Source: Tetranychus cinnabarinus (Eukaryota > Arthropoda > Arachnida > Trombidiformes > Tetranychidae). Taken from it: a stretch of DNA of 64,000 nucleotides. The notes beneath the pieces were generated by a model. That model ran no database searches, had not been told where the DNA came from, and saw only the letters and a list, made by a program, of their open reading frames with translations. The DNA is taken from NCBI GenBank assembly GCA_022266195.1, contig WHVY01000001.1, forward strand, positions 7,006,001 through 7,070,000, given 5' to 3'. The translations under genes were made by a program, and so were the position numbers. Below, in pieces: positions 51,756-62,767 of the stretch. Each line of letters starts with the position of its first letter. Position 1 is the stretch's first letter.

Positions 51756-52614
51756 TCAACAGAAGTTTCTTTGACAAATTTGCATTAATTCTTGTCCAGT
51801 CAATGATTTAACAAGATCCTTAACTTCTTTTGAAGCTGAAGCTCCTTTAGTCTTTGAAACAAACCAGGCTTTGACTAATTGTTCAATGAAAAATGAAAAT
51901 AGTAAACCATGATTGAGTTGATTTAATTATTAAATTATTGTATCAAATAATTTACTTTCCATCAACAGTTGAATCGTCAATTTTAACACAACTTGCTAAG
52001 ACGGCTTCAGCATATTTAGGATTGGCATAATAAGGGATCCAAAATTGACCACGTTTACCATCTGAAAAATTTTTGATTATATAATAATTCTTTGCATTTT
52101 ACCCAAAATTCATCGTTTACCTGAGGTTTTGATGTTGAATGAGTAGGGTTCATAATCCTCTGAAACAACCTCATAATATGATTTTCCATTGAAATCACCA
52201 ACAGTCATTTCGATATACTTGTCCCAAAGTGACTGGACAACACTGTTATAATTAATTGTTTGATTAATTAGATTCATGGACAATTAATCTTCCAATTGAA
52301 TCTCACTTGTCTCGGGTAGAACCTTTCTCGATAACGGAAACTTTTCCAGGATAAAGGTGATTAATCTCAAGAGTATTGTAGACAGTTCTTGGACAGTTTG
52401 TTCACTTCGACCAATAACTTTCCAGTCTTCTAAAAACTAATTGTATGAAGAAGCATTAATAATAATGATGTTTAAATTGGGTTAAACGCACATTATTGAA
52501 GTACCAATAATCAACTTTGGGTTGTTCAGGTTTGGGACATGAACCCTTGATTTTAACTGCAAATGAGCTTGAAATTGCAACAGCAATTAAAGCAAAAAAT
52601 AAAGTTGACTTCAT
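51756..52614 (-). pseudogene. Lipocalin/apolipoprotein D-like gene with two frame breaks
   Basis: Exons on the minus strand: 52614-52492, 52436-52307, 52242-52121, 52061-51956 and 51874-51756. Exon 1 gives a signal peptide (MKSTLFFALIAVAISSSFA) and GSCPKPEQPKVDYWYFNN, the lipocalin entry with its first Cys. Later parts fit the barrel: CPRTVYNTLEINHLYPGKVSVIEK, NGKSYYEVVSEDYEPYSFNIKT, QFWIPYYANPKYAEAVLASC, then a helix and terminal ICQRNFC. Exon 2 needs a frame change between GRSEQ and CPRTVY, and the exon 4/5 junction is out of phase. All other junctions are consistent and a TATA-like TATATAAAAAG lies at 52705-52716. Either a young pseudogene or sequence errors. Confidence 0.65.
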
Positions 52615-52789
52615 TTTTTATTATTATAAAATCTTGGTGTGAAAGTAAATGTGATGATCAATTGCAATGATAACTGTAATGACTTGAAATTCTACGAGAA
52701 AATCCCTTTTTATATACAAGAATCCAAGTCCAATGTTAATACACATGTCGAATCACTGTCAATGCGAGTGTTTGTAATGAAAATAAAAT

Positions 52790-52860
52790 GAAAACATGAA
52801 AGTAAAACACGTACAAATTTCATGAACTTACCACCTGAAACAAAAGAATCTAATTGATAA
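52790..52860 (+). repeat. Upstream module shared with the protease-like gene, copy 1
   Basis: GTACAAATTTCATGAACTTACCACCTGAAACAAAAGAATCT resembles text at about 53300-53340 and 61408-61450 in the same orientation. It lies upstream of the lipocalin-like gene. Confidence 0.6.
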
Positions 52861-53199
52861 TGACAATCACATAAGTATTTTAACAGTGAAACAATAAAAC
52901 ACTGAAGTTTGTCTAAAGTATCGTTTCGATTTGCAAGAAGAAGCACTAAGGTGAACCATTAAATGGTGTTCTATGAAATAAGTTTATTTTATAGTTGGTC
53001 ACATAACAATTGATTGTCCTTTCGAAAAGTTCGATCTCCGATTTGAGTATTTTGAGCCGAATCCATTCAATGCATACATAAAATATATAAAGTCAAAACA
53101 TCGCATTAATGGACTGAATTTTCTCTATTAAACTTCAAAAAATAATATAACAACTTATTACAACTTAAATTAAAACTTGAAATATAATTTCCCTTTTAA

Positions 53200-53540
53200 A
53201 CCCGTTCACTTAAATGATTACAATCATTTATTAATTCGAGAAACTCTCAAATTTGAATGCCCTCTTAAAAATGTCGATTTACATGAAACTTAAACAAGTA
53301 TATATTTCATGAACTTACCAGCTGGAACAAAAGAATCTTATAATGACATTCACACAAGTATTATACATGAACATTGTTACATCGCGTGAGTTTATTAGCT
53401 ATTAGAGTCATTTTCATTTCATTTTTGGATAAAAGCCTTGTGATATCAGGTGTAATGATCATAAGAATCAGACTCGAGTCAAGTAACAATGAAGATCGAT
53501 TCAGCGAGTCAGAATCATTAGCGATCCAATAATGAAGAAT
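53200..53540 (+). repeat. Orphan copy of the protease-like gene's upstream region
   Basis: Collinear, diverged copy of 61308-61620: shared ATTCGAGAAACT, ATATTTCATGAACTTACC, GTGAGTTTATTAGCTATTA, CATTTTTGGATA and TGATATCAG. No protease-like coding sequence follows. The TATA box of the real gene (AAGTATAAAAGAAG) reads AAGTAACAATGAAG here. Confidence 0.7.
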
Positions 53541-53589
53541 GACGAATAATAAAAAATGTCATCGCCTTAAAAAGCCAATATATACTTTT

Positions 53590-53690
53590 CTCCAAGGCCA
53601 ACGAACTAGATAAATATAAACACCGAGGGCGGTCAAGCGGCGGCGGAAAGCTGGTCAAGATTCCGGGATATTCTGATTTAACTGTATTTA
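53590..53690 (-). pseudogene. Ionotropic-receptor-like short remnant
   Basis: The minus strand carries AATATCCCGGAATCTTGACC and a TATATTTATCTAGTTCGTTG-like stretch that match the intact gene around 41985-42090 (first membrane segment region), with an internal deletion. About 100 bp remain. Confidence 0.6.
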
Positions 53691-53845
53691 TTTACTATTT
53701 TTAAATACTTTAGTTGAACACTGAATTAAGACGTATAATGAGCGATTGATAAGAGGCCAAACTCAATTGAATGAAATTAGAATAGTTTTATGAATAATTT
53801 TGTAATGAAAATTGGACAATTAGTCAAAGTTTTGTCTTGATAGCC

Positions 53846-53968
53846 TAGGAAGAAAGAAACCTGAAGCTACATCCATTTTGAGCTTCTTTTTTATCTCAAA
53901 GTCAAAAAGTTGATTTTGGTGAAAAAGTCTCAATGTTTTCGATTCTATTCATTCCATTCACTTCGATA
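53846..53968 (+). repeat. Dispersed repeat, copy 1 of 2
   Basis: Similar to 60152-60283: GATAGCCTAGGAAGAAAG, CCTGAAGCTACATCC and TTCGATTCTATTCATTCC are shared. Both copies lie next to receptor-like remnants, so they may belong to one duplicated block. Confidence 0.7.
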
Positions 53969-54273
53969 AGTCGTGTACCTTATGTTTCAGTAAGGATGTT
54001 AAATATCCGATGTTTAATTATCCCGGCAATGATTTAACTCAGCTTAGAAGCGCCCTCTTATACATTTAATCAGAAGTTCACTTAATCCTAAAACACACCT
54101 TACACACAAAACAACCCATAATAGAGTTTAATCGACATGAAAAATACACAAAAATATTGACTTGTTTAATATCAGAGAAGAAAATATTACTTAAACTGGA
54201 CCAGAAACATGAGGTAGGTCAATTTTCAATTTCTTTCCTTCAATTTTTGATTAATCAGTGAAAATATCGATTA

Positions 54274-54398
54274 CACTAGTTTCACGAATAAGTTAATTTT
54301 TTATAAGTGCCATCTACTATACGTAAGATGCTTATTTATACCATTGGAAATATAGTAGACGGCGCTGATCAAAAATTAACTTATCCGTGAAACTAGTG
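54274..54398. mobile_element. 125-bp MITE with CACTAGTTTCACG ends
   Basis: About 30-bp inverted repeats beginning CACTAGTTTCACG(A/G)ATAAG at both ends, flanked by TA (54272-54273 and 54399-54400). Confidence 0.85.
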
Positions 54399-54429
54399 TA
54401 TTATATTAAATCTAGTCAAAGAAATACTA

Positions 54430-54506
54430 AAGGGTGTTCAATGTAGTAACTTCCAAACTGGCGGAGCTTAAATGGTAGTTTGGAAGTTACTACATTGAAC
54501 ACCCTT
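54430..54506. mobile_element. 77-bp hairpin MITE
   Basis: 30-bp perfect inverted arms starting AAGGGTGTTCAATGTAGTAA around a 17-bp loop, flanked by TA. Shares the terminal AAGGGTGT with the element at 8975. Confidence 0.88.
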
Positions 54507-54701
54507 TATTTGCAAATATGATTTAAACATGTATCATTGCTGTTGATGTGTTTTTTCACTAATATGCTTTAATTTTTCCTAATTATATGTTCATGTACAG
54601 ATAACTGCTATTGAAGATTATATTTGTTGAGATCAATCTCATCGCTAGATCCGTTCATCTGTATTGAAAAGTGATTAGTAGTTTTAACCATTCATAAAAC
54701 C

Positions 54702-56610
54702 ATGTTTATCAATGAACTCTCAGACGATTGTTTGCTAATCATTTTCAGCTTAATAAAGGAACTGGATGTTTTATTAAACTGCTACAAAGGTGAGTTTGTT
54801 TTAACCAATAAGTAAAGGGTGTTGCGGATAAAAATTGGAAATTATCTTACTTTAAATTATGATAAAAATGAAGATAACAAAATTTAAAGAAGAGACTGAA
54901 GGAAAATATGTAAAAATTGCTTTTCGTCAGAGCTCGTCGTTTGCTTTTCTTAATCTAATGTAAGATAATTTCCAATTTTTATCCGCAACACCCTTTAAAT
55001 TATCTTTGAATCAGATACAAGTTAAAAGCCACATCGATAAATCTCATTGATTTGATTAAATACTTGCATACTTTTCAAAATTTTCAATTATTTCGTGTTG
55101 ATAGTGAGTCCAATTACATAATCAGCAAGCAAATGAACAGAAATTAACAATTCAGTGTAAATTTTTATTACAGTTTGCAAAAAATGGAGCCATTTGATTG
55201 CAGAGCGGACTAGAAAAGTTAAATATTTGGTTGGTAAGAAGAACATTTATCAATACTTATTTCAATTATCCATTAATTCCCTCATTTAAATAATTAATAT
55301 TTACAGACCGTCGAGATTGGTGGGATGGTGTAACCTCTCCAAGTTATTCGTTTGATTATGTTTATTATCGACCTCAGGAACCAATTGATGCAACTTTTTT
55401 GAGCGCATTATTTCCTAATTCAATAGTTAGTTGAGCGATTCAACTTTTATTTTCTGCTAAATATTCATTTTGTTTTGTATCTTTATATGCATATATTAGA
55501 TTACAGATTTACCTTATCGAACCTGTATAGTAGGAAAAAATGAAGCTACTCTAACATTGGTCAAAAGGATAATATCTTTGTATGCTAAAATTCATCAAAA
55601 TGACAGAGTCGAATCAATTTTCCAATATTGTGATGCACTCGAAATGTTATCGACGGGTTACATTGATCCAGTCATGAAAAAGATTGGCGGTAATATTAAA
55701 CAATTGCACCTGCGGGGTTATACTCTGAACAGATTCAAGGAAGATGCACATTATTTTCCAAATATTGAAAGACTATCTATTTCTAATAATGAAGGTAATA
55801 TTTAAACTTTTATATTTTGAAGACATTTGAAATGGACATTCATCTTTCATTTTCAGGCAGCCCAGATTGGCTTTACGATGGTCCCATATTCAAAAGGCTA
55901 AAAATAGTTGAAATGCGCTTATCATCATATGATGGTACAGACTATAATTATGCTTTCCAGTTCATGGATTCATGTCCAAACTTACAAAGTGCTCATATTG
56001 AATTGGCCTCCAACCACATTTATGTTGATGAATCATTAAAACACGAATCTTTGCAAGATTTAGTTTTACATTTTGTAAGTATTAATCTAATTTGGAAGGT
56101 ATTGTTTGCTTGTTCGATAAATCTTGTCGGAATTTTATACCGAATCAAAAACAATCAGAGTGTTTCATCATGAAAAAAATATCAATTTCATCTATTTTGA
56201 TTATCTAATATGTATATGCACAGTATTCGGAAAGTGTCGCCTGGAATGAATTGAAAAGATTGTTCATTAAATATCCAAATCTTAAACATCTTGCACTGAT
56301 GAGCCACAATAGCCTGGTAGATGGACATGTGGAGCATTTGGTTCGTATTTTACCCAACTTAGTTTTATTTGATGTTCGTGGTTGTCCAGGAGTCACCCAA
56401 AAGGCTGCTGATTATGTTCAAGATCATTGCAAACTATATGGACGATTAATCAAGTTTTATTTTGATAGGAATCGACACGAGCTTGGACTAAATTGGCCTC
56501 AGTTGTCCACTAGACGTGAAAAAATAAGTCAAGGTTTTGATTTCATGAAACATTGTTTTCTTAAAAGTTTTTTTGAGCTTCCTACTTTCTTAGTCCCTAG
56601 CGATGACTAA
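54702..56610 (+). CDS. F-box/LRR protein
   Basis: Predicted substrate receptor of an SCF ubiquitin ligase. Exons: 54702-54789, 55174-55233, 55307-55429 (donor at 55426 or 55430; the latter keeps frame), 55507-55794, 55857-56074 and 56224-56610. The N-terminus INELSDDCLLIIFSLIKELDVLLNCYKVCKKWSHLIAERTRK is a clear F-box. Later parts contain leucine-rich-repeat-like units: LPYRTCIVG, IGGNIKQLHLRGYTLNRF, FPNIERLSIS, FKRLKIVEMRLSS, CPNLQSAHIEL, YPNLKHLALMSHN, LPNLVLFDVRGCPGVTQ. A 181-bp MITE sits in intron 1. A partial duplicate is at 58.8-59.3 kb. Confidence 0.82.
54815..54995. mobile_element. 181-bp MITE in intron 1 of the F-box gene
   Basis: 36-bp inverted arms starting AAGGGTGTTGCGGATAAAAA, TA at 54813-54814 and 54996-54997. 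A sister copy is at 58850-59020. Confidence 0.9.
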
Positions 56611-56716
56611 ATATCAAATGAACTCCCGATATCTATTAAGTTAGATATCTTACAATAAAAAGTCTCTGCAAACAGTCATATTTTAACCATCAATTAAGCA
56701 CAGTGTGTTGAGGTTT

Positions 56717-56946
56717 CTACGTTTCTGTTGCTTGAGAGTGAGTTATTAAAATGAAACTTGAAAGACGCATGAGAAGAACAGAAAAATGTCGTAAATCTCC
56801 AATCAACATGAATACAATCGGATTATATACCATTGAATAGCTTTCAATTTGCTTGTAGCGTTGCCATTGAGCACAAGTTTTATAAAATGTAATTTTGTTT
56901 CTCAATAACCATTTCGATTGATCAAATGCGTCAAGCAAAAAGCCCT
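56717..56946 (-). pseudogene. Ionotropic-receptor-like fragment, C-terminal part
   Basis: Homologous to the last third of the 41078-42445 gene: LLDAFDQ, FYKTCAQWQRYKQIESY, and the last membrane helix (DLRHFSVLLMRLSSFILI). One Cys of the CAQC motif is Trp. Followed upstream by the duplicated promoter-like region at 56947-57370. Confidence 0.8.
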
Positions 56947-58302
56947 CTTAGACTCGCTGATTGATTAAAATGTCATATAATGAGCGATGAGTGATTGAAA
57001 AGGACAAAAATCGAATAAATGATAGATTTCAATTTCGATTGATTTAACTGTTTTATTGATGAAATCGCATTGTTGATAATCAAAAATAAAGCCTTAAAGT
57101 TCATAAATGAACTGTTTCAAAATAATCGACTCTTTTAATAAAACAATTGTAATACAATTTCACTTATTGAATAGCTAAAAAATCATAAATACTGATTTCG
57201 AGTTTTGATTGTACTATCAATCGGACTGCAGAATGTAAGAATAAATAATTGTTTTCATTAAATTTTTACCATTTTTAGTGGTCTAGCGGTAATATTATAA
57301 TAACAATTGTGCATCGTCATAGCTATCAAATGTGTAAAAAAGTTTTATCGTTTTTTATCGATAACTTTTGATTGGATTTTGATCGGCTCAATAAATTCAG
57401 ATGTAAATATAAGAAGTTAGTAGATTTACAGTCTGAGAGAGGTGGAGAATCTTTCAAACTGTGTATCAGAGATGTCTATTTTGGTCTTGATTCTTCTTTG
57501 ACAAAAGAATAGGTCGTCTATCGGATATGGCTTTATTGGTGGATGAATGTATAATTATTTAGGTCAGTATCATTGATTCTTTATTATTGTTCTCCTAATC
57601 TCCTGAATTTGATTTTTCAGGTTGTATATTGTCCATAATGTTTGAAATCGTGTAACTGTTGTGAAAAATATTCAGTAATTTTTTGTTTTCATCGAGTATA
57701 AGGATAATTTGCTTTGACATTCGTTCGATGAATTAATCATTCGAGTTATTTTTGATGCAGAAGATGGCGCTTTTTATTATCAGCGCCATCTAATATTGAG
57801 CAGGAAAAACTCAACTTTGAAAATTTCAACATAACATTTTTCCAGATCGTCATCTCTATTCAATAGAGTCTATTGTTATACAAGTCCTTGGCTGATCTCC
57901 CCTCAAAATGTGTTGGTAGTATTTGGTGATAGTAATGGTAATTTCAACAAAGTGCAATGCTGTTTTGTGTTTAATCCTTTAAATAATTTTATTTTCCTAA
58001 TTAGATGTTTGTTATTATAGTAAACAAGCTGAGCCCTCGATCATGGCTGATCGTAAATTTCTTTTCGCTGAATGCAATAAATTCAATCCACATTTAAAGA
58101 CTCGAACTGTTGATTAAAAATCATTGTCAATGAGAAAAACTAAAGAATTTTCGTTCATTTTGAGAGTTGTACAGTTGGAGCACCAGATATTTAACTTACT
58201 CTTTGCTCGAAAGACAGTTTTACATATACTCCTAACCCAACAATAAACCATCAATCTGAATGCAAAAAAAGTTTTCCACCCAAAGTCAGCAGTAAAAGAT
58301 AC
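56947..58302. other. Intergenic with duplicated receptor upstream region
   Basis: 56947-57370 resembles 42446-42900. A short palindrome AGATGGCGCT...AGCGCCATCT lies at about 57763-57792. No gene seen. Confidence 0.5.
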
Positions 58303-58700
58303 GGAAAAACCGCATATTTAAGGCAATATTTTTGACCTTTTCTGATGTGGTCATCATAGGGTAAAAAAGAAACGCCACTGCTTTGAACATTTAATATCAT
58401 AGGAATATAATCCATTGATTATGGCGCTTGAAAAGCCGCACATTTAGGGAAATATTTTTGACCTTTTCTGGTACATTTCCGGGTGCTGAACAATATGTAC
58501 TAGGTCTGATGTGGTCATCATAGGGTAAAAAAGAAACGTCACTGCTTTGAACATACATGTCCATGAGAAAAAATAGAAAAATTCGAATATCTCAGAAAGC
58601 CGCAGGTTTAGGTCAACGTGTATAGCATCATTGGAATCAGCATAAAAAGTTCTATCTGAAAAATTGGGTCTGAGTTGGTCATCATGGGGTCCCAAGGGAT
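58303..58700 (+). repeat. Three diverged tandem modules of about 125-165 bp
   Basis: AAAACCGCATATTTAAGG (58306), AAAAGCCGCACATTTAGGG (58430) and GAAAGCCGCAGGTTTAGG (58596) begin successive modules. Each is followed by a TCTGA(T/G)GTGGTCATCAT(A/G)GGG-like word (58340, 58505, 58669), the first two also by AAAAAAGAAACG(C/T)CACTGCTTTGAACAT. Confidence 0.75.
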
Positions 58701-58849
58701 TTGTCGAATAACTCCCCAGGGGATTAGAATTTTGATCTGATTTTTAGGGAGGTATACTCTACTCAGCATAAGCTTTCGATTGATATATGGTTCATTTTAT
58801 TCTGAGTCTTAGGCCAAAAATCAAACATTTTGGCTATCCTCCTTTATTA

Positions 58850-59020
58850 AAGGGTGTTGCGGATAAAAATTGGAAATTATCTCCGTTCAAATTATGATAA
58901 CAATTGAGATAACAAAATTTAAAGAAGAGACAAAAGGAAAATATTTAAAGATTGCTTTTCGTCAGTGATTTTTCTTAATCTGAGGTAAGATAATTTCCAA
59001 TTTTTATCCGCAACGCCCTT
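58850..59020. mobile_element. 171-bp MITE, sister of 54815-54995
   Basis: Same ends AAGGGTGTTGCGGATAAAAA and similar interior (AAAGAAGAGAC(A/T)), TA at 58848-58849 and 59021-59022. Confidence 0.9.
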
Positions 59021-59179
59021 TATATGATGCAAGTTAAAGTACTGTATTAAAGTAATGTATTAAACTACATCGATTAATCGCAGTGCTGTAGTATCTCAAT
59101 CTAAAATCTACTAATCTAATCTAGATTCTAGATTATAACAATGATAGTTATTATCATTCGACTCTAATTAAGCGTAATA

Positions 59180-59345
59180 TTTTCAAATTGTCAATTATTT
59201 CGTGTTCAGAGTGAAGCCAATTACATAATCATCAGAAAATTTATTAATTTTATGAAAAAAATTAATTACAGTATGCAGCAAATGGCACCTTTTAATTGAA
59301 GAGCGAACTAGAAAAGTTGTATATTTAGTTGGTAAGAAGAAAATT
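59180..59345 (+). pseudogene. Partial duplicate of the F-box gene (exon 2)
   Basis: TTATTTCGTGTTCAGAGTGA and the exon-2-like CAAATGGCACCTTTTAATTG...AGAACTAGAAAAGTTGTATATTTAGTTGGTAAGAAG match 55090-55245. Exon 1 is absent upstream of the shared MITE and exon 3 is missing. Confidence 0.75.
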
Positions 59346-59604
59346 ACTAAAGGGTGATAAACAAAAAATGAGACGAAATTCAAACTCTAATAATTAGATA
59401 ATTTTATTTTATCAAATTTAGTTTTAATTATATTATTAAGAATCGAAAAGGTCCATGAGCAGTTCGATCCGAAAATTCAATTTCAGTCTCATTTGGTCTG
59501 CGCTCAAAGTAAGCGCAAAAAAATTTTGTTGTTTAGACTTTTATCATTAGATTAGCATGAAGAAGGTGAGAGAAAATTTAAATCCTTTTAACTAACAAAT
59601 CATT

Positions 59605-59745
59605 ATAAAACTTGTGCGCAGTGCAAACGCTGAAAACACTAGTGCAAATTAAACGACTATTAATGGCATATCATCCGAGGGCATTCGTCACGATTGCAGA
59701 TTTAGTTTACCTTTTTATTCTTCTTACAAGTCTTTAGTCTTTCGT
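59605..59745 (+). pseudogene. Ionotropic-receptor-like remnant, C-terminal, plus strand
   Basis: AAACTTGTGCGCAGTGCAAACG codes the TCAQCKR motif; the following text matches the region through the last membrane helix (GATTTAGTTTACCTTTTTATTCTT), with stops and indels. Confidence 0.65.
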
Positions 59746-59854
59746 TCTAAATATGATCCCCTCATCTAATCATAATAGTCCATTCAAATAAAAGAAAGCG
59801 TTTCGTCATCACTCTTCACATAAAAATACAAATTATGGATGACAGCTACAGATT

Positions 59855-60135
59855 GAGTTTACTTGTTGTGACCACGCAAATAAACCAAAGGTGCATCTTG
59901 AGATTGAATCGAATAGTTTATCCTAAATGAAGACCGTAATTCGTAAGCGTAATAGACGGCAAAATAACGCATGACCAAGCCTATGAAACCAAATTGTTCA
60001 TCAATCAGCTTTTTGCTTGTGCCTTAAAAGGTCAAGGTAAACTTTTCTTACTGACTAAATGAATGCAAACTCCGAGAAACCAATTAACATGTAAACCTTG
60101 ATTGATTGGAATCTGGTCAAGATTCCGAAATATTT
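59855..60135 (-). pseudogene. Ionotropic-receptor-like remnant, middle part, minus strand
   Basis: Collinear with 41790-42090 of the intact gene (ATAAACCAAAGGTGCATCTTGAGATTG, GACCAAGCCTATGA, CAAGGTAAACTTTTCTTAC), with frame breaks and a deletion in the first membrane helix. Confidence 0.75.
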
Positions 60136-60151
60136 GGATCCTCTTTTGTCA

Positions 60152-60283
60152 TGATAGCCTAGGAAGAAAGACACCTGAAGCTACATCCTGTTGAAGCTAC
60201 CTTTTTATCTCGAAATCAAAAAAATTGATTTTGGTAAAAATTATCAATGGTTTCGATTCTATTCATTCCATTCACTTCGATGA
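60152..60283 (+). repeat. Dispersed repeat, copy 2 of 2
   Basis: Partner of 53846-53968. Confidence 0.7.
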
Positions 60284-60654
60284 GTTGATTTGTAACCCAC
60301 TTAAAGAGGGTATTTTTGAGTCAGATAATAGGCTGAGGTTCCGATTAAGGGGCCCTGGCAGGTTTTGCTCCGGATCATGGTCAAGGTACTTTCGATCATG
60401 AACTTTTCGAAAATCAAAACCGGAAATTTTCAAACGGAATTTCACATAAAAATTGGTTTATTTTTGCGCAACATGGGCTCGAGAAGTGTACCTTTATTTT
60501 AACGGTTAAATGTTGCCTGCAAGCCTAGTTTAAATACGCAATACTAAAAAATTATTTTCAAACTTTACCAGGCATACCTCAGTTGCCTTTTTACATGGAC
60601 GAAATCATTTCAAACTGAAAAGATTGGCACCTTTAGATAATGGTTAATGACTCA

Positions 60655-60895
60655 ATGATGCTTCATTCCCTGCTACAAAATTTGATCATTTTTCATTGGT
60701 TTACGGAAAAACGAGTTGCAGCTCAATAATTTATCCTGAGGGTTGTAGTTTTATCAACCTTTACACTGAAACTGCAGTGAATTCAAAATATCCCTGAATA
60801 TTGACCAGTTTTCAAGTAATCAAACGCAATGTATTCATTTTAATTGGTTTCTTGTTCACACTTGGAGTTTACATTTATTTAGCTAGTTTTTGTTT
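60655..60895 (+). pseudogene. Ionotropic-receptor-like remnant, plus strand
   Basis: Encodes pieces equivalent to NDASFP, the GFINLY(I/T)(D/E)TAV segment, KYP-ILTSFQVI and the first membrane helix (LIGF...LGVYIYLA) of the intact gene, with an in-frame stop after KYP. Opposite orientation to the copy at 59855. Confidence 0.75.
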
Positions 60896-61659
60896 TCATC
60901 TAATCAACTTTTCTGATTTTAGGTTTTCTTGGAACAACTTGGACTGTTTTTGGTCTAATAAATGTCCAGTGTAACAATGTTCAAACTTAATATACTTGAA
61001 AATAGATTATCATATTAATGATTTACTATTCAAATCGTAATGAATTTAATTGGCGAGTAATTGGTCAGCAACACTAGGAATGCAAATCAACCTATTCAAG
61101 CGCATTTGATGCTCAATACATGGGCAAACTATAAAAGGGACCAAGAAAGCTCTAAAAATTCATTTATTATTAGAAACGTGGAAAATTCATTGCAAATTGA
61201 GCCCATGAATGTTGATTTATTGTATTCTGATCAGTAAAAAGACCTTTGTAGTCGATCATGACCGAACGTCCATTTGATAAATATAACTTGAAATATTTTC
61301 TTTTTAAACCGTTCACTGAAGAGGTTAGAGTTACGAGTTATTTACTCATTCGAGAAACTGTCGAATGTTAATTATTGTCACCCTGATTAATATCAATTAA
61401 ACAAAAACAAGTACATATTTCATGAACTCACCATTTGAAACAAAATCATCTGTACACTCCGTGAGATTATTAGCTATTAAAGTCATTGTCATGTCATTTT
61501 TGGATACAAACATGTGAGCGATGAAAGCTCTGTGATATCAGATGTAATTATAAGAATCGAACTAACTTCAAGTATAAAAGAAGATCAATTCAACACGACA
61601 GAATCATTATCAAATTGTTAAAGTTGATTTACTAAAAAAAGTTTAACAACAGAATTAAA
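60896..61659. other. Upstream region of the protease-like gene
   Basis: 61308-61620 is the region repeated at 53200-53540. No other gene seen. Confidence 0.5.
61573..61580 (+). promoter_or_regulatory. TATA box of the protease-like gene
   Basis: TATAAAAG, 80 nt ahead of the ATG at 61660. Confidence 0.6.
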
Positions 61660-62655
61660 ATGAATATAATTTTGGTTGCTTCCATTTTTGTTCTTTCGAT
61701 AAACCAGTCATTTGCATGCGGTGAGTAAAATATACAATCAAGCAAATTGTAAGCTAATAATAAAATTTGTTCAATTTAATTGCATTCAGAATGTGGTGGT
61801 CAACTTGCATCGGTTTTCGATGATAAAAGTAAATTCGAAGGAAAGTTGAGTCGATTTCAATGGTTTACGGTTGTCAGGTAAGGAATGAAGATCTTTCATT
61901 ATGAATATTTGTTGATCAGTCTTGTATAAATTGCATTTTAATCACATCATTTAACAATTTTCCCGTTCATGTTCAAATAAAAGTGGTAAAAGTAACGTTA
62001 CTTGTGGTTCTGCCTTGGTCGATGGTCAACATGTCGCTACTTCTGCTCATTGTGTTGTTGGTTTAAATGCTACATCCATAAAGGTTCAATTGAATGATAA
62101 ATCAATGATAAATGTATCATCAGTTTGGGTCGATTCACGTTATAATACTGCAACTGGAGCTTATGATTTTGCCATATTGACTTTGAGTTCACCAGTTGAT
62201 ACTCAATTCAAACCAATTTGTTTAACCTCAGAGTATCCAGATTATGACGCTTTCCGTCTCCGTATCAGTCCCAAAAACAATAGTTATACTGTCGAAAGTA
62301 ATCCTATTGACTATCCAAGTAAGTTGAATAGAGAGAAACATAAACAAATAACTATTGATTTATCATCAATAATCAACTGATGAATTAATTTGTTTTTCAT
62401 TCCTCAGCTAATGAATGTGGCATAACACCATCCGAAACTAGTCTCTGTGCTTTGACCGTCAGTTTTGGTAATGAAGGTTTTCAATGCAATGACGGAGTCT
62501 ATGCTGCTCTAACAAACAGAAAACATTACCTTTATGGAGTTTTATCTCGATGTGGTAGCGACTTCAATAAAGCCCTTTACACTGATACCTCTAAGTACGT
62601 TGAGACAATCAAAGAGTTGGCTCCAAATGCTTGTTGGAAACCCATGAATGCCTGA
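61660..62655 (+). CDS. Secreted trypsin-fold serine protease homologue, catalytic Ser absent
   Basis: Four exons: 61660-61720, 61790-61877, 61984-62318 and 62408-62655, phases consistent, 243 aa. A signal peptide (MNIILVASIFVLSINQSFA) is followed by a short N-terminal part with FQWFTVV. The chymotrypsin-fold marks are TCGSALVDGQHVATSAHC (His57 site) and TGAYDFAILTL (Asp102 site). In place of the GDSGGP serine loop it has QCNDGVYAALT, then LYGVLSRCG and a C-terminal helix KYVETIKELAP. The catalytic serine is therefore missing and an activation-site IVGG is not evident. It should be a non-catalytic homologue, secreted, perhaps in immunity, digestion or saliva; function unknown. The upstream region is duplicated at 53.2-53.5 kb without a gene. 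Confidence 0.85.
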
Positions 62656-62767
62656 AATTAATCCTTTTGTCTTGTTCTTTGATAAGTAAATGATTGATTA
62701 AAAATACTTTTTAACACTGCAATAACTCTTTGTCTTTCGGGTTCAACTCTAATACCAATCTATTATA

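Noticed and set aside
59347..59420. Another AAGGGTG-ended MITE starting at 59347
   Set aside because: The left end AAAGGGTGATAAAC fits, but no inverted right end was found.
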